10,322 bases of DNA, taken from Basidiobolus heterosporus B8920. Lineage: Eukaryota; Basidiobolomycota; Basidiobolomycetes; Basidiobolales; Basidiobolaceae. The notes below the pieces were generated by a model. That model searched no databases. It saw only the letters and a program-made list of their open reading frames with translations, and was not told where the DNA came from. The position numbers and the translations under genes were made by a program. Shown in pieces: positions 1-9,115 of the stretch (its first letter is position 1; every line of letters begins with the position of its first letter). The DNA is taken from the NCBI GenBank assembly GCA_000697455.1, contig JNET01034172.1:1-10322 (forward strand). Reading direction: 5' to 3'.

Positions 1-1596
1 TCGATTGCAATGAAACAGAACTTGTAACTGAAGAAGCTTTCCAAGTAAATAGTCGTAAGAATCGGTATTTGCTCATTTTGCACTAACAATTTTGGTTGTG
101 TTTTGTAGGAATATCTCGGGTTACCGGCCAACATGCAGTTCGGAAAAATATTATATCGCTCGTTTATACGGCTCCCATACATTGCCAATTATGATACGAT
201 TCCTGAAGACCCTACGCTGACTTACTCTCTATTATTGTATTCTATTCAGTTTTATTGTGGAGAAGATCAAACTCTAGAGGATTCAACGTCAAATGACTCT
301 GGATCAAATCCCGTTTTAAAAACAAAACTCCTCTTTCAATCTTTCTGTAATCTTCCAATCGGGGAGTACGAGGGAGAAACCTTCCAAGACGAAAGAAAAG
401 TCTCCTGTCAAGATCTACTAGAATTGTTCAAAGGAATTCTGTGGATCTTCAAAGCTCATTATCTAACTTTACTTACACCAGGAGCCGAGTTGACTGAGTT
501 GGTCATCGATGAAAAGATTCTTTTCAGTCTGGTCCAACAAATGGCAAGTATTGAGCGTGAAGCACATGGGATACCTAGAGAGTCTTTCTCAGCTGATTTA
601 TTAGAGGAGGAAATCTCTTGGCCAACGTTTCAGACTGTCGTTCAACGTCACATACCCAAAGTATTCAGGGTACTCGAAAGATTTCTTTACACAAGGTTCT
701 GCGTGACTGAGCTGTCGGATTCTGGTAGTAAAAGTAAACCGATCTCACCTAAATGGCTCCTGGCAGGAGTAGAGAGCATGCTACCTAAACTAGACCTGAG
801 ATCCAACATCCTGAAGATTGAGGAGTGGGGATTTTTAACTTGGCTGTTACCAGATTCTAAGGGATACAGTTGGGATGTTCTCTACTCTGGTAGTGAACAT
901 GGTTTCAGCATTAGGCACCTCGAGACTAAAGTGTTCAAATACCCTGCGCCCACCTGTTTGCTAATCAAAGGCTATCCCATTGTGTCCCGACGGTTATCAA
1001 GGAATCGTTTCATTAAAGTAACCCATGACCCTAGGTTCCCTTCACACGAGCTGATCCTTGGAGCTTATATAGCTGAGCCATGGAAACTCTCCCGTAGTTT
1101 TTGGGGGACTCCAGAATGTAAATTATTTGAATTAAGCCCTGTCTACGAAGTATTTCCGACGACTGGAAGTAGCAACACTTATGCATATTGTCACCGTAGT
1201 AACGGGATAGGATTTGGTGGTCGGGTCAACGAATTTCGTTTACATATCAGGCCAGATTTTCAAACCGGCACCTACAGCAACGATCCATTACATGGGACTT
1301 GGTCCTATAAACTATCGTTAACTAGAACTGACTTCGATATAACCTTTCAAATAGAGGATATTGAGGTTGTTGGGTTAGGAGGAGAAGTAGCCAAAGAACG
1401 ACAAGTAGAGGAGTGGCAGTTTGAGGAGCGGGAAATAGTTCGAAGAGGCCGTACCACCTCCCATACTAGCGAACAAACCAGGCAACTTCTTGAACAAGCT
1501 GGCATTTTGGAGTACTCAAAGAAGCTGGACGCATTCAGAACTCGAAAGAGTTTAAAAATGAAGCGAAAGCCTTCTCGGTATGCACCTTACAAGTAA
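1..1596 (+). CDS. RTC5: RTC5-like TLDc-domain protein (5' end outside window)
   Basis: Exons are 3-44 (upstream part missing) and 109-1596. The intron 45-108 has donor GTAAAT, branch CACTAAC and acceptor TTGTAG. It joins two stretches in the same frame, giving TEEAFQ-EYLGLPAN before Met133, so ATG133 is internal and not the start. About 509 residues are visible. The TLDc domain covers roughly residues 230-415 counted from Met133: WDVLYSGSEHGFS, then LGAYI, then SNTYAYCHRSNGIGFGG. It is followed by VGLGGEVAKERQVEEWQFEE and REIVRRG, the acidic/basic helix after the TLDc domain that I know from fungal Rtc5. The N-terminal FxxYLGLP block also fits Rtc5. Known for the family: yeast Rtc5 is a vacuolar TLDc protein that binds V-ATPase and promotes its disassembly; the name comes from a telomere-capping screen. 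The basic C-terminal tail (KSLKMKRKPSR) is not one I recognise. The main alternative is a MEAK7-like TLDc protein. Confidence 0.85.
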
Positions 1597-1663
1597 CTCT
1601 TTGTGCGTTACCTCATTCTTGGGTTTGTTCAATGTATCCATGTAAATATAATCGCTAGGCGGT

Positions 1664-1669
1664 AATAAA
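1664..1669 (+). terminator. Possible polyadenylation signal for the TLDc gene
   Basis: AATAAA lies about 68 nt after the TAA stop, in an AT-rich 3' flank. Position and orientation suit a 3'-end processing signal, but such hexamers occur often by chance in sequence of this composition. Confidence 0.35.
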
Positions 1670-2217
1670 ATCCGATTTCTCGAGCTCCCCGCAAAGTGAA
1701 GCAACCAGGGCATCAATATTTGTGATTAAGCAATGCTTGTGGATGCGTTGATTTGTTGATTTGTTGACAGCCACCTTCTATCACGCTACTTGGAGTGAAA
1801 CATAAGAATTACAATGAAACATGAGAATTTAGTGTTTAATGCACTTATTGGAATTATTATAATAAATATCATGCAAACGCATATTCTCCACAGATGCAAT
1901 CAGAATTTGTGGAAATTAAAGCGAGATGAATGAGGTGAGTGATGCTTGTACTTCACAATAGTTGACGGTAAAGATCCCATTCTATGTGTACACAAATATC
2001 CCCGACCCTACCTTTCCCCGGAAAATTGCCCCTCAGGCAGAATCGACCTTTTAGTGTTCATCCTTTTTGCTGTACTGAAGTCGGGGTGTGGCAAAATCCA
2101 TTTTCCGTTTCTTAAGTACTTGCACCCCTTGAATGCTATTGAAGTGGAGAACAAATGATGATATCATCCAAAGTGCTTGAGATACAGGGAATACAGGTTA
2201 GCTCGATCCCCTTTGTC

Positions 2218-2225
2218 TATAAAAG
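2218..2225 (+). promoter_or_regulatory. TATA box of the Mg transporter gene
   Basis: TATAAAAG lies 66 nt upstream of ATG2292, with no other ATG between them. Sequence and spacing fit a fungal TATA element with a short 5' leader. Transcription start is inferred, not observed. Confidence 0.6.
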
Positions 2226-2291
2226 TAGTCCAAACAGCACACGCCCATTCAAAATTATCCGCGATTTCATATTAATCATTGGTACGATCTG

Positions 2292-3907
2292 ATGCCAGAA
2301 CGTACACTCACTGAGAACACCACCTCCTCAATTTTCTCTGACCCTGAACTAGTTTTGTACATGAATGAGGAGAATCCTAACTCAGCGGATGAGGAACTGG
2401 TCTTTTGTGATTTGACCGAAAAGAAAAAACCTACAGCTAGCATGGGGCAGGAATCGGTGGCAGTCAATTTGGGGATGCTCGATCAGTTTCTGCGAAGTAG
2501 CTATAAGGGCGTTGGAACGGTACCACGTAAAGAAGAGTTTCCTAAGGTTCATCAGTTCTTTAAAAACCACCTACAATAATGCTCTGACCAGATTATCAAG
2601 AATCGCTCCAATCCTAGGTTTGTGTTCTTTTCCCAAGATACGGGACTATTAAAAGCAGAAACATTAGAAGACGTAACCTCAGAAAAATCATCCCTAGCCG
2701 ATCTGTTAGCTAAAGAGAATTACTGGCTGGATGTTACAGATCCTAGCGAACAAGAATTGAAATGGCTAGGCAAGGGAAATTATGAACTAAATAATGTACC
2801 ACATAAACGAAACTATTTCTGATATACATCCTGTGTAACTCTAAAACCTTGACCATAGCTCTTTACTATTCACCCCCTAACGATCGAAGACATTCAATCA
2901 CGAGAGCTTCGCGAAAAATGCGAGTCCTTTCGGAATTATTATTTTGTTAGCATGCAAACCATAGAAATGGATACCCGTTGCGCTAAGATCAAGAACTTAT
3001 CGAATATCTATAACATTGTCATGGGTACCTCTATATTGACGGTTTGGGCCTCCACCTCCTCTGACCTCGTTTTCGATACTAACATGGCACTACTCTAGAT
3101 TCATTATAATCAAAGCCATCACTCGGAAACGGTACTTCGTCGTTTCCATGAGATGAAGGGCCACGTTGAATTTACTCCAGGTACAACCATACAATGCCAG
3201 CTTTTCTAGAAAGCGCAACCAGCTAGATTCACTCAAATTCACGATGCCTTTAGATTGGATTAATTATGCGATCATGGACACGGTGGTGGATGACTTTATA
3301 CTGTTAGGGAATCAACTGGAAGCCCAGGCAGAGTCCATGGACGACTTAGTGTTCAATCACCGGGAATCCGACGAGACCGATTTGTTGAAACAGATTGGTT
3401 CTGCTAGAAAGGTTATTTCAGGATTTTTACGCGTCCTAAAGCCCAAAGCGTGTGTTGTACGCTCAGTTCAGAAGCGTATCGAGGCATTAAGAGCCAGTAC
3501 GAACGGATTTGAGATCTCTTTGTATTTGGGGGATATCCAAGGTACACGCAAGTGATCCTTCCCACTCAAAGCCTTCTAACATTGATTTTTCAGATCACAT
3601 CTTGACTACTCTACAGAGTGCGGCCCATTACGAAAAGATTCTTTCTAGAGCGCATTCGAATCACTTGGCACAAATCTCCATTGAGATTACTCAGACGGGC
3701 AATAAGCTTAATCAAGTGGTGACCAAGCTCAGCGTGCTTGCTACAATCATTGTTCCACTAAACCTTATCACAGGTTTATGGGGAATGAATGTGAGAGTGC
3801 CAGGAGGAGAGGAGCCTGATCTGCTCTGGTTTCTCTCCATAGTAGGGATCATGTTTGTTTATTTCATTCTCAGTGTATTGTATTTCCGAAGTCAAAAAAT
3901 CATTTAG
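2292..3907 (+). CDS. CorA/Alr/Mnr2-type magnesium transporter, six exons
   Basis: Proposed exons are 2292-2546, 2592-2795, 2859-3041, 3099-3180, 3254-3541 and 3594-3907 (441 aa). All junction phases agree, and every unspliced stop falls inside an intron. Cytosolic domain motifs: RFVFFSQD, YWLDVTDP, HPLTIEDI (158-165), FRNYYFVS, TPDWINYAIMD, YLGDIQDHI and HYEKILSRAHSNHLAQISIE. Two C-terminal membrane helices follow (about 383-400 and 414-434). The first ends in GLWGMN (GMN at 401-403), the selectivity signature of CorA pores. Known for the family: pentameric Mg2+ channels at the plasma membrane (Alr1) or vacuole (Mnr2). I cannot tell which from sequence. The N-terminal region is short compared with yeast Alr1/Mnr2. 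Two oddities: all five donors are weak (GTTCAT, GTACCA, GTTTGG, GTACAA, GTACAC), and residues 147-153 (GNYELNN) are an apparent insertion at the exon 2/3 junction. ATG2292 is the first ATG after the TATA box. Confidence 0.9.
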
Positions 3908-4226
3908 ACTACATGAATCTTCTCCTTTCCCGCGCTTCCCCGCCCTTTCCGCCAGTTGTATTTATATATTAATGTAGACCCATATTGGGCCATGTTGCGA
4001 ACGATCGATGGCCATGACCTCACTACTCTAATAATACCTACGCAGCCTAACCCTGAATACCTACTGAATACCTACTGAAACCTACCAGACTGATCCAAAT
4101 GTAAGGGCACCTCCTGAAAACTGCAACCACATTACGTCAGAAAGAAAAATTAAACTCGGTCAGTAATTCTTACTAGAAAAGTCATGACCAGGAATTCAAG
4201 AATTGTATATCAATGATCTAACTCTA
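3908..4226. other. Intergenic region between Mg transporter and PAS genes
   Basis: No gene is seen. A TTTATATATT run near 3960 could be a 3'-end element of the upstream gene or a distant TATA element for the PAS gene. A short tandem repeat at 4053-4084 is listed separately. Confidence 0.55.
4053..4084. repeat. Short tandem repeat, 11-nt unit
   Basis: Two exact copies of CTGAATACCTA are followed by a third, one base shorter (CTGAAACCTA). A related AATACCTA occurs just upstream near 4033. This is a minor satellite in the promoter side of the PAS gene. Confidence 0.7.
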
Positions 4227-5195
4227 ATGCTATTTTTAACTGCTGTCATTCACGACGTAGAAATTCTTAACCGTACATACGACCCTTCTTTGAAATATTC
4301 TCACTCCTTTGGCTTTATGGAAAATAATTTCATTATGATATATGACCTCACACCACAACGAAAAATGCTTTATGTCTCTGAAAACGTGGTCGATATTTTA
4401 GGCTATACTCCTGACGAGCTCATTGGCAAAAGTGGTCTCGTTGTTATACCAGAGGACGAACTTTCGGCGGCGAACACTTTTGTAATCTATCAAGAAATTA
4501 GTGATTCGAAAATGACCATTCTATACTCTCACGCTCGAAGGAAGGATAGTAGAGTCGTAGCACTAGAGTGTCTAACTAGCTGTTGTTATAACATGATAAC
4601 CGCAATCATTACACTGGTTGAACCTTATAATATGAACTCTAAAGGCAGGTCTTCACCGGAAGCCATATAAGAACTAAAGCCTGTCTAATTCATTCTCCAT
4701 AATAGAACGGATCGCTGCTGCGGACAACGTGATCTATATAGATAAGCAGCCAAATTGCATATACAAGGTAAATAGCAAACTGACCAGATATTTTGTCTAG
4801 TTAATTAAAGACGGGCTCTCACATAGGCTGAGGGGCCTCATATTTCCAGAGTATACGAGTCACAACTGCCTTCAAAAATGCTTCAATTTGAGCCTAGAGT
4901 ATGCATGGTGTTGAATCGATTCACGCATAGGCTGACAATTCTCTACTGTTCGGTCCCTGCCTCGTTTATTCTGGGACTGAATCCCAAGAAATGTACAGGA
5001 ACCTCGTTTACTTCCTACATACATCCACGAGATTCGGCCAATGTCATTCACGAGTTTGATCTAGTAAAATCTACAGCATGCATAGGTCGAATTAGTCTCT
5101 GCTTTCTCTCTCCAGAATACGGGTCTATCGAGGTGGCCATTGTTATTGCTGGTTCGTGTGATGGACTGATAGCCATTCTGCGACGTAGCGGATAA
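4227..5195 (+). CDS. Tandem PAS-domain protein
   Basis: The first PAS domain is encoded by about 4317-4616: NNFIMIYDL, MLYVSENVVDILGYTPDELI, then HARRKDSRVVALECL. The second is encoded by about 4884-5186: FEPRVCMVLNRFTHRLTILY, FTSYIHPRDS, FDLVKSTACIG and GSCDGLIAILRR. This order, including the EPR-LNRFT block, is that of a fungal two-PAS family found widely, including in zygomycete-grade fungi. It probably works as a sensor or protein-interaction module. There is no LOV cysteine motif, kinase or zinc finger, so the ligand and output are unknown. The start may be ATG4227 (first in frame) or ATG4317, which fits the domain boundary better. The linker model is uncertain. One option is a middle exon ending at 4767, followed by intron 4768-4826 (GTAAAT...CATAG, phase 0). 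The other is a single long intron 4649-4849 with matching phase 2. Both put the two domains in frame. Confidence 0.72.
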
Positions 5196-5458
5196 GTTCT
5201 CGAAAGCGTTCACAGCATTCGAAGCATTGTTCAAAATCAAGACATTTTTCCTCTTGAATCCCAGTGTGTACATAAACCTCTTATTAGCTCTGTATTTGTA
5301 TACTATTCCGCTCAATCAATAACGGTCAATTCATACAATCTCAATACCATCCATTTCTGTAAGTTGAATTAACTTTTAATATAAGAAAAGCTTAAATTGC
5401 CAACTGGTATAGAATAGACTGGGAATACGTCTACGCGAAAGGGTAGAACTTGGAAGAA

Positions 5459-6279
5459 TTAAACGAATCCGGGTGTTAAATCGAATGGAGTGCGTTTATC
5501 TCCTTGATAATTCAACATAAACCCAACATGAGGAACCACGTTCCAATGGACGCTGATATTACCGATTTGGCCTTTCCTGTGATGAAATAAGTTGAGTGGA
5601 TAGTTTAGATGGCACAAGCTAGAGAATAGCACTTACTCAAAACGTGGGTTGATATCAACGAATGCGTATTTGTTTTTGTAGCCACGGATCTTGAATTTGG
5701 CATCCTCAGGTGATTGAATAATTCTGTCCCATAGAACGACTTGATTTACCCCCTTTACAAAAAAAAGCATTAGGAAATGATAACATAAGAAAGACTGGTA
5801 AGAGTAGGATTTACGTATTTAGAACTTTGGTAGTCAGCAACCACATACACGAAGAGTTGTTTAGTATTCCAACGGAACAACGAGCTAAGATCTATGTATG
5901 ATGAGTTGTTGAGCTTTAATACTTAAGGGTAAAGCAAATAAAGGATATATAAAAAAGAAATACCAGCTTCCAAATCAAACTTTAAAAACACGTAATCGGC
6001 GGGAGAACTATTATAGTATTCTGAATAACGGTCACCAAAGCGTCCGTGTTGTCTATGTATTCAAGAAGTTTGAGCTCATCAGAAAATAAACGGATGAAGC
6101 AACTATTTATAGACGATCTTCAATAGAGTTACTTACATCTTTGCACTTCTGAGAGAAACTTCAGCTACTGGTGACGTAGCCTGAAAAGGAGTGAAGATGG
6201 CTACCGCGCCCAAGAGCACAAAAAACACACTTAAAGTAAACGCACCCACAGCACTCAGACGTTGAACGATATTGTACAT
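5459..6279 (-). CDS. SPC3: Signal peptidase complex subunit 3 (Spc3/SPCS3)
   Basis: On the minus strand the exons are 6279-6137, 6052-5964, 5891-5815, 5752-5637 and 5576-5459. Phases are consistent throughout and give 180 aa, the same length as human SPCS3. The protein starts MYNIVQRLSAVGAF, with one membrane helix at about residues 11-32. The lumenal domain contains YVFLKFDLEADLSSLFRWN, QLFVYVVADY, NQVVLWDRII, NKYAFVD and ISVHWNVVP. Known role: an ER-membrane type II subunit, essential in yeast, that supports cleavage of signal peptides by the Sec11 catalytic subunit. NIS in GNISVHW is a potential N-glycosylation site at the position where animal SPCS3 has NVT. Donors are GTAAGT, GTATTT, GTAAAT and GTAAGT; introns are 60-84 nt. 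The gene is convergent with the PAS gene, leaving about 263 nt between stop codons. It appears intact. Confidence 0.95.
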
Positions 6280-6816
6280 AGTGACAAATTCAGTATTGAG
6301 TGAATAATAAAATACTGTGGATAATCCAATAAAGGCCTTCTACTCCTAAAGATCAAGGCTATGTGAGAAGAAAAGACCCTTTGTTCAACTCAAAAGAAAT
6401 AGAATATATCGATGATAGTAACAAATTCAATTGCTGTCAATTGCCCTACCAACGACGTCCACATATCTTCAATTTAGTGATGTAAGCATAACCCTTAGAT
6501 TTAGGGGGATAAATTTAGTCACTCTATCAGTATATGCCTAACATGTAAATTATCACGTGATATAAGCCACCTTTGTATTAGTGAAATCCACGCTTTCTTT
6601 ATTTTTTGAATTAAGAGTGGGTCGTTTTGAGGCACAAATACAAGCCTATAGAATAAGCTTTACAGAGATGGCATGAGAATCAGATCAAATAGTATGTTGG
6701 TTCTCTCAGGGACTAGAGGCATGTATGTTTGCTTTGCCAACGTCGTATGATTAAGTTGATCAAAACGTGATTAAATTCACCTAGAGATGATTAAGTGGGC
6801 TGAGAACTTGAATTAG
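6280..6816. other. Intergenic region: SPC3 promoter and CHS7 3' flank
   Basis: No gene is seen on either strand. The part next to 6279 should hold the SPC3 promoter, since that gene reads leftward. I see no clear TATA box within 100 nt of its ATG. The part next to 6817 is the 3' flank of CHS7 and contains the phased TGATTAA repeats listed separately. Confidence 0.55.
6748..6794. repeat. Three TGATTAA copies at 20-nt spacing
   Basis: TGATTAA begins at 6748, 6768 and 6788, exactly 20 nt apart each time. The bases around them are similar in composition but not identical. The group ends 22 nt beyond the CHS7 stop codon, on the 3' side of that gene. Function is unknown. Confidence 0.7.
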
Positions 6817-8005
6817 TCAAGCGCTACTATCTCCCTTTTTGTCCACACACCAATCAGGAAGCGAAGGAGAACAAACACTAAACTCCAAATCCTCTCTGGT
6901 GATAGAATCCCAGTATTTGTATATCATCATCACGGAAAAGAGGGTACATAGAGCACCAAAAAACACCCCGTCAGCATAATGATCAACGAGCTTGCATAAA
7001 TTGTTGGATGATGTATAGAGGATCAACTGTCCGATACCAAAGAATCCAGCAGCTGAAAGAAGGCCACCTGAAGATTGAGCTTGTTAGAAGTCACATCGCC
7101 AGTCATCAAATAGACAGCATTTTACCAAGTGCCCAGCGATCACCGGAAAACTTCAGAACGAACACCAGCTGCAATATAAGATAAAGCAGAATACAAGCGC
7201 CGTTGAAGACAAAGTAAAAGTACCACAGGATGGTGTGGTATGTGCTATTGTTAGGGTTGTGGAAGGTGAGGATCGAAATGGTACACACACCAATGAGTAC
7301 ACCCAGAGTGGAGATGCGAAATGCCTAGATGAGGCTAAATTTCAATGAACCAGGAAATTCTGGATACTTGATATGTAATCCATTTACCCATAATGACTTC
7401 TTGGTTCCGTCTTCGAAGAATTGAAAGCTAATAAATCCATTTATGAATAAACACCAAATTGTTCCACTGATCAATCCCATTTGAATGGCGGCCATCCACT
7501 GATCGATTGTTAAGTAAAGGGTTGGGTCAAGGCTGGTATAAACGATGTGTTATTGGGTTTACTTACGGGGTAAACAGATGATGCGATGGGGATGCTGCTC
7601 GAAATCAGTAGAATCTCCAAGAACGTGGAAATGAAGTAGAGACCAAAAAACATGGCCATCTCTTTCCTGCCTGTTAATCATAGAGTTAATTTCATATAAA
7701 TTCACTCGGAAAAATTGCAACTCGAACTTACCGACTGCAGTGTACTTGGTTTTGACATGATAAACCATTATCAGGGTCATGATCATAGCAACGCCATAGA
7801 CCACATTAGCAGCTAAATGATAGGTTAGAAGATTACTGAAGTTCGACTAACTAGTACTGAAATTACCGGTTTCAAACATGATAGTGTTTCCTATATTGAC
7901 CGAGCGTGCAAAACAAGTGGCGCTGATGCCTATGCCGTCAGTCCCCAACAACGGGCATTGAGTAAGCGTAACTTGGCGGCAGATGCTATCGAAACTCACA
8001 CCCAT
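6817..8005 (-). CDS. CHS7: Chitin synthase export chaperone (Chs7 family)
   Basis: On the minus strand the exons are 8005-7867, 7812-7732, 7670-7567, 7498-7388, 7324-7126 and 7067-6817. All phases match and give 294 aa (yeast Chs7 is 316). The N-terminus has [14 protein letters not shown] and [16 protein letters not shown], the Cys-containing start typical of the family. About seven membrane helices follow, with [14 protein letters not shown] after the first, then [12 protein letters not shown] and DRWALGG. Near the end are [15 protein letters not shown] and [19 protein letters not shown], the strongest family signature. Known role: an ER membrane chaperone needed for ER exit of chitin synthase III (Chs3 in yeast), and so for cell-wall chitin. 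Donors are GTAATT, GTAAGT, GTAAGT, GTAAAT and GTAAAA. The intron at 7125-7068 has a CTTCTAAC branch site. The gene appears intact and shares a 196-bp upstream region with the divergent locus at 8202. Confidence 0.95.
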
Positions 8006-8043
8006 TATTAGCGGAGAAGAATTGGAACCATAAAGCCCGTAGT

Positions 8044-8053
8044 CTTTTATATA
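8044..8053 (-). promoter_or_regulatory. Probable TATA box of CHS7
   Basis: On the minus strand this reads TATATAAAAG, 39-48 nt upstream of the CHS7 ATG at 8005. It fits a TATA element with a very short leader. It lies between two divergent coding regions, so it might also influence the locus on the other side. Confidence 0.5.
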
Positions 8054-8201
8054 TGTATTTTTCGAGTTATTCTCGTTCCTTTCTATAGCCTCCTACCTCG
8101 ATTTAGCTTGAAAAGGGCGCTTTTGAGGTGCTTATAACAAAATATATCCGAGTTTGGTGTGCTTAGAATTCCTTGATTTTGCCCAAATCGCAGTAATTTA
8201 G

Positions 8202-8699
8202 ATGAATTCTCCCCCTTTTGAGTCAGGTCTGATAAGGTTTAAAGCTGCGAAATGTCCTTGGTGTTTGCTCTTAAATCTCCAAACCCAAATTAGAAGGAAT
8301 TTGAAAGTGAGTACCCGTTTTGGAACCAGGAATTCCAAGATATTCGAAGTTTTAGGACTGAGGTCAATTTATTCGGTTTAAATTCGTTAATGTTTATCAT
8401 TTCCGGATAGCCTAAAATTATCGATGCTCCTTTCACCCCGAATGATGAGCACAATATATGCGCTTATGCACCGTGAGCATCCGAATGATCGAGACAATGC
8501 ACCAGACCAACAAGAGTGGCAGGATGAAGTACGTCACACGATCATACGCATTCTCCCATTAGCATCTAGACCAAAAGAGAAATATCATCTGTTCGATACG
8601 AGTTGGCGTAAGGAAGTGAGGGGAATTGGCAGTGAATGCTTAAAGCAATTTAAGCAGAAGCTAAACGTCAACTTAAACATCAGTTTGACTGCTACCTAG
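8202..8699 (+). CDS. Unrecognised small protein gene, probably two exons
   Basis: I do not recognise this product. From ATG8202 a frame runs through 8362 (MNSPPFESGLIRF, then KCPWCLLLNLQTQIRRNLK). A plausible intron at 8363-8410 (donor GTCAAT, branch-like GTTAATG, acceptor GGATAG, 48 nt, phase 2) joins it to 8411-8699. The second exon reads LSMLLSPRMMSTIYALMH, then EEKYHLFDTSW-like sequence (actual KEKYHLFDTSWRKEV) and ECLKQFKQKL, stopping at TAG8697. The total is about 150 aa. The CPWC pair could be half of a zinc site, but no partner Cys/His pair is evident. The product is charged and soluble-looking, with no signal peptide or membrane helix. It diverges from CHS7. The reading may be incomplete, because further open stretches follow to 9115. 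A decayed gene is also possible. Confidence that something coding is here is moderate; confidence in these exact borders is low. Confidence 0.4.
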
Positions 8700-9115
8700 T
8701 TGGTTAAATCCGCATATGATTTACAGTGGCGGTTGTTCTATGTATATGCCCCCTATATGCCATAATTTCGTGGGGCAGAGAACAATCGTTAGTTTAACCC
8801 AATCTATGGGTAAGGTAAATGGACGAGTAGAATATGTGAGGCTTACAAACCAAGGTATCATCCCCACTTCCCACGTATCTACGGGAAATCGCTCAACGCT
8901 ATCATGCAGCTGCCAAGCCGCAATTGACACTGGTGATGAGGCAAATTACCTCAAGCAAATCCAGACACTCTGCAATTAAAATCTATGAAATCTGCATCCA
9001 TCGGAACAGTTGCCGACAGAGCAGTTTAGAAACATCGTCAAACTTCAGTGCAGTCGATGGTGGATTACAGAATCCACTAAACCGATGGTCAGTTACAAGT
9101 TTCTTACTAAATTAG
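8700..9115 (+). other. Staggered open frames, possible 3' exons of the unrecognised locus
   Basis: Three plus-strand frames are open in turn. The frame of 8411-8699 stays open to 8759 after its TAG (SAYDLQWRLFYVYAPYMP). A second is open to 8979 (MPPICHNFVGQRTIVSLTQS). A third is open from 8839 to TAG9115 (LPTYLREIAQRYHAAAKPQL). A possible 40-nt intron, 8815-8854 (GTAAAT...CCAAG), would join the second to the third in phase 0. These could be 3' exons, a separate gene, or a decayed gene. I recognise no family in any of them. Confidence 0.25.

Larger units (their letters stand above)
1597..2291. other. Intergenic region between TLDc and Mg transporter genes
   Basis: I see no gene here. An open frame at 1946-2158 has no ATG near its beginning and resembles no family I know. 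Small repeats are present: GTTGATTT in tandem near 1747-1765, and an imperfect 14-nt direct repeat GAAACAT(A/G)AGAATT at 1797-1810 and 1816-1829. The last part is the promoter side of the transporter gene. Confidence 0.6.

Noticed and set aside
1946-2158. 70-codon open frame on the plus strand
   Set aside because: It has no ATG near its start, no family resemblance and no splice or promoter context; it is likely chance.
2276-2570. Minus-strand open frames opposite exon 1 of the Mg transporter
   Set aside because: They are shadows of a well-supported plus-strand exon.
2292-3907. Mg transporter read as a pseudogene because of several in-frame stops
   Set aside because: Each stop lies within a GT-AG interval whose removal rejoins conserved family blocks in matching phase, such as TP-DWINYAIMD and YLGDIQ-DHI. 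No stop remains in the spliced frame.
5061-5315. Minus-strand open frame overlapping the second PAS domain
   Set aside because: The plus strand encodes a clear PAS family block over the same bases.
8307-8339. A 33-nt intron with a GTGAGT donor in the unrecognised gene
   Set aside because: It is shorter than any secure intron here, is a multiple of three, and the frame stays open through it, so reading through is simpler.
8721-8930. 69-codon minus-strand open frame opposite the unrecognised locus
   Set aside because: No recognisable motif or splice context supports it over the plus-strand reading, though neither is proven.
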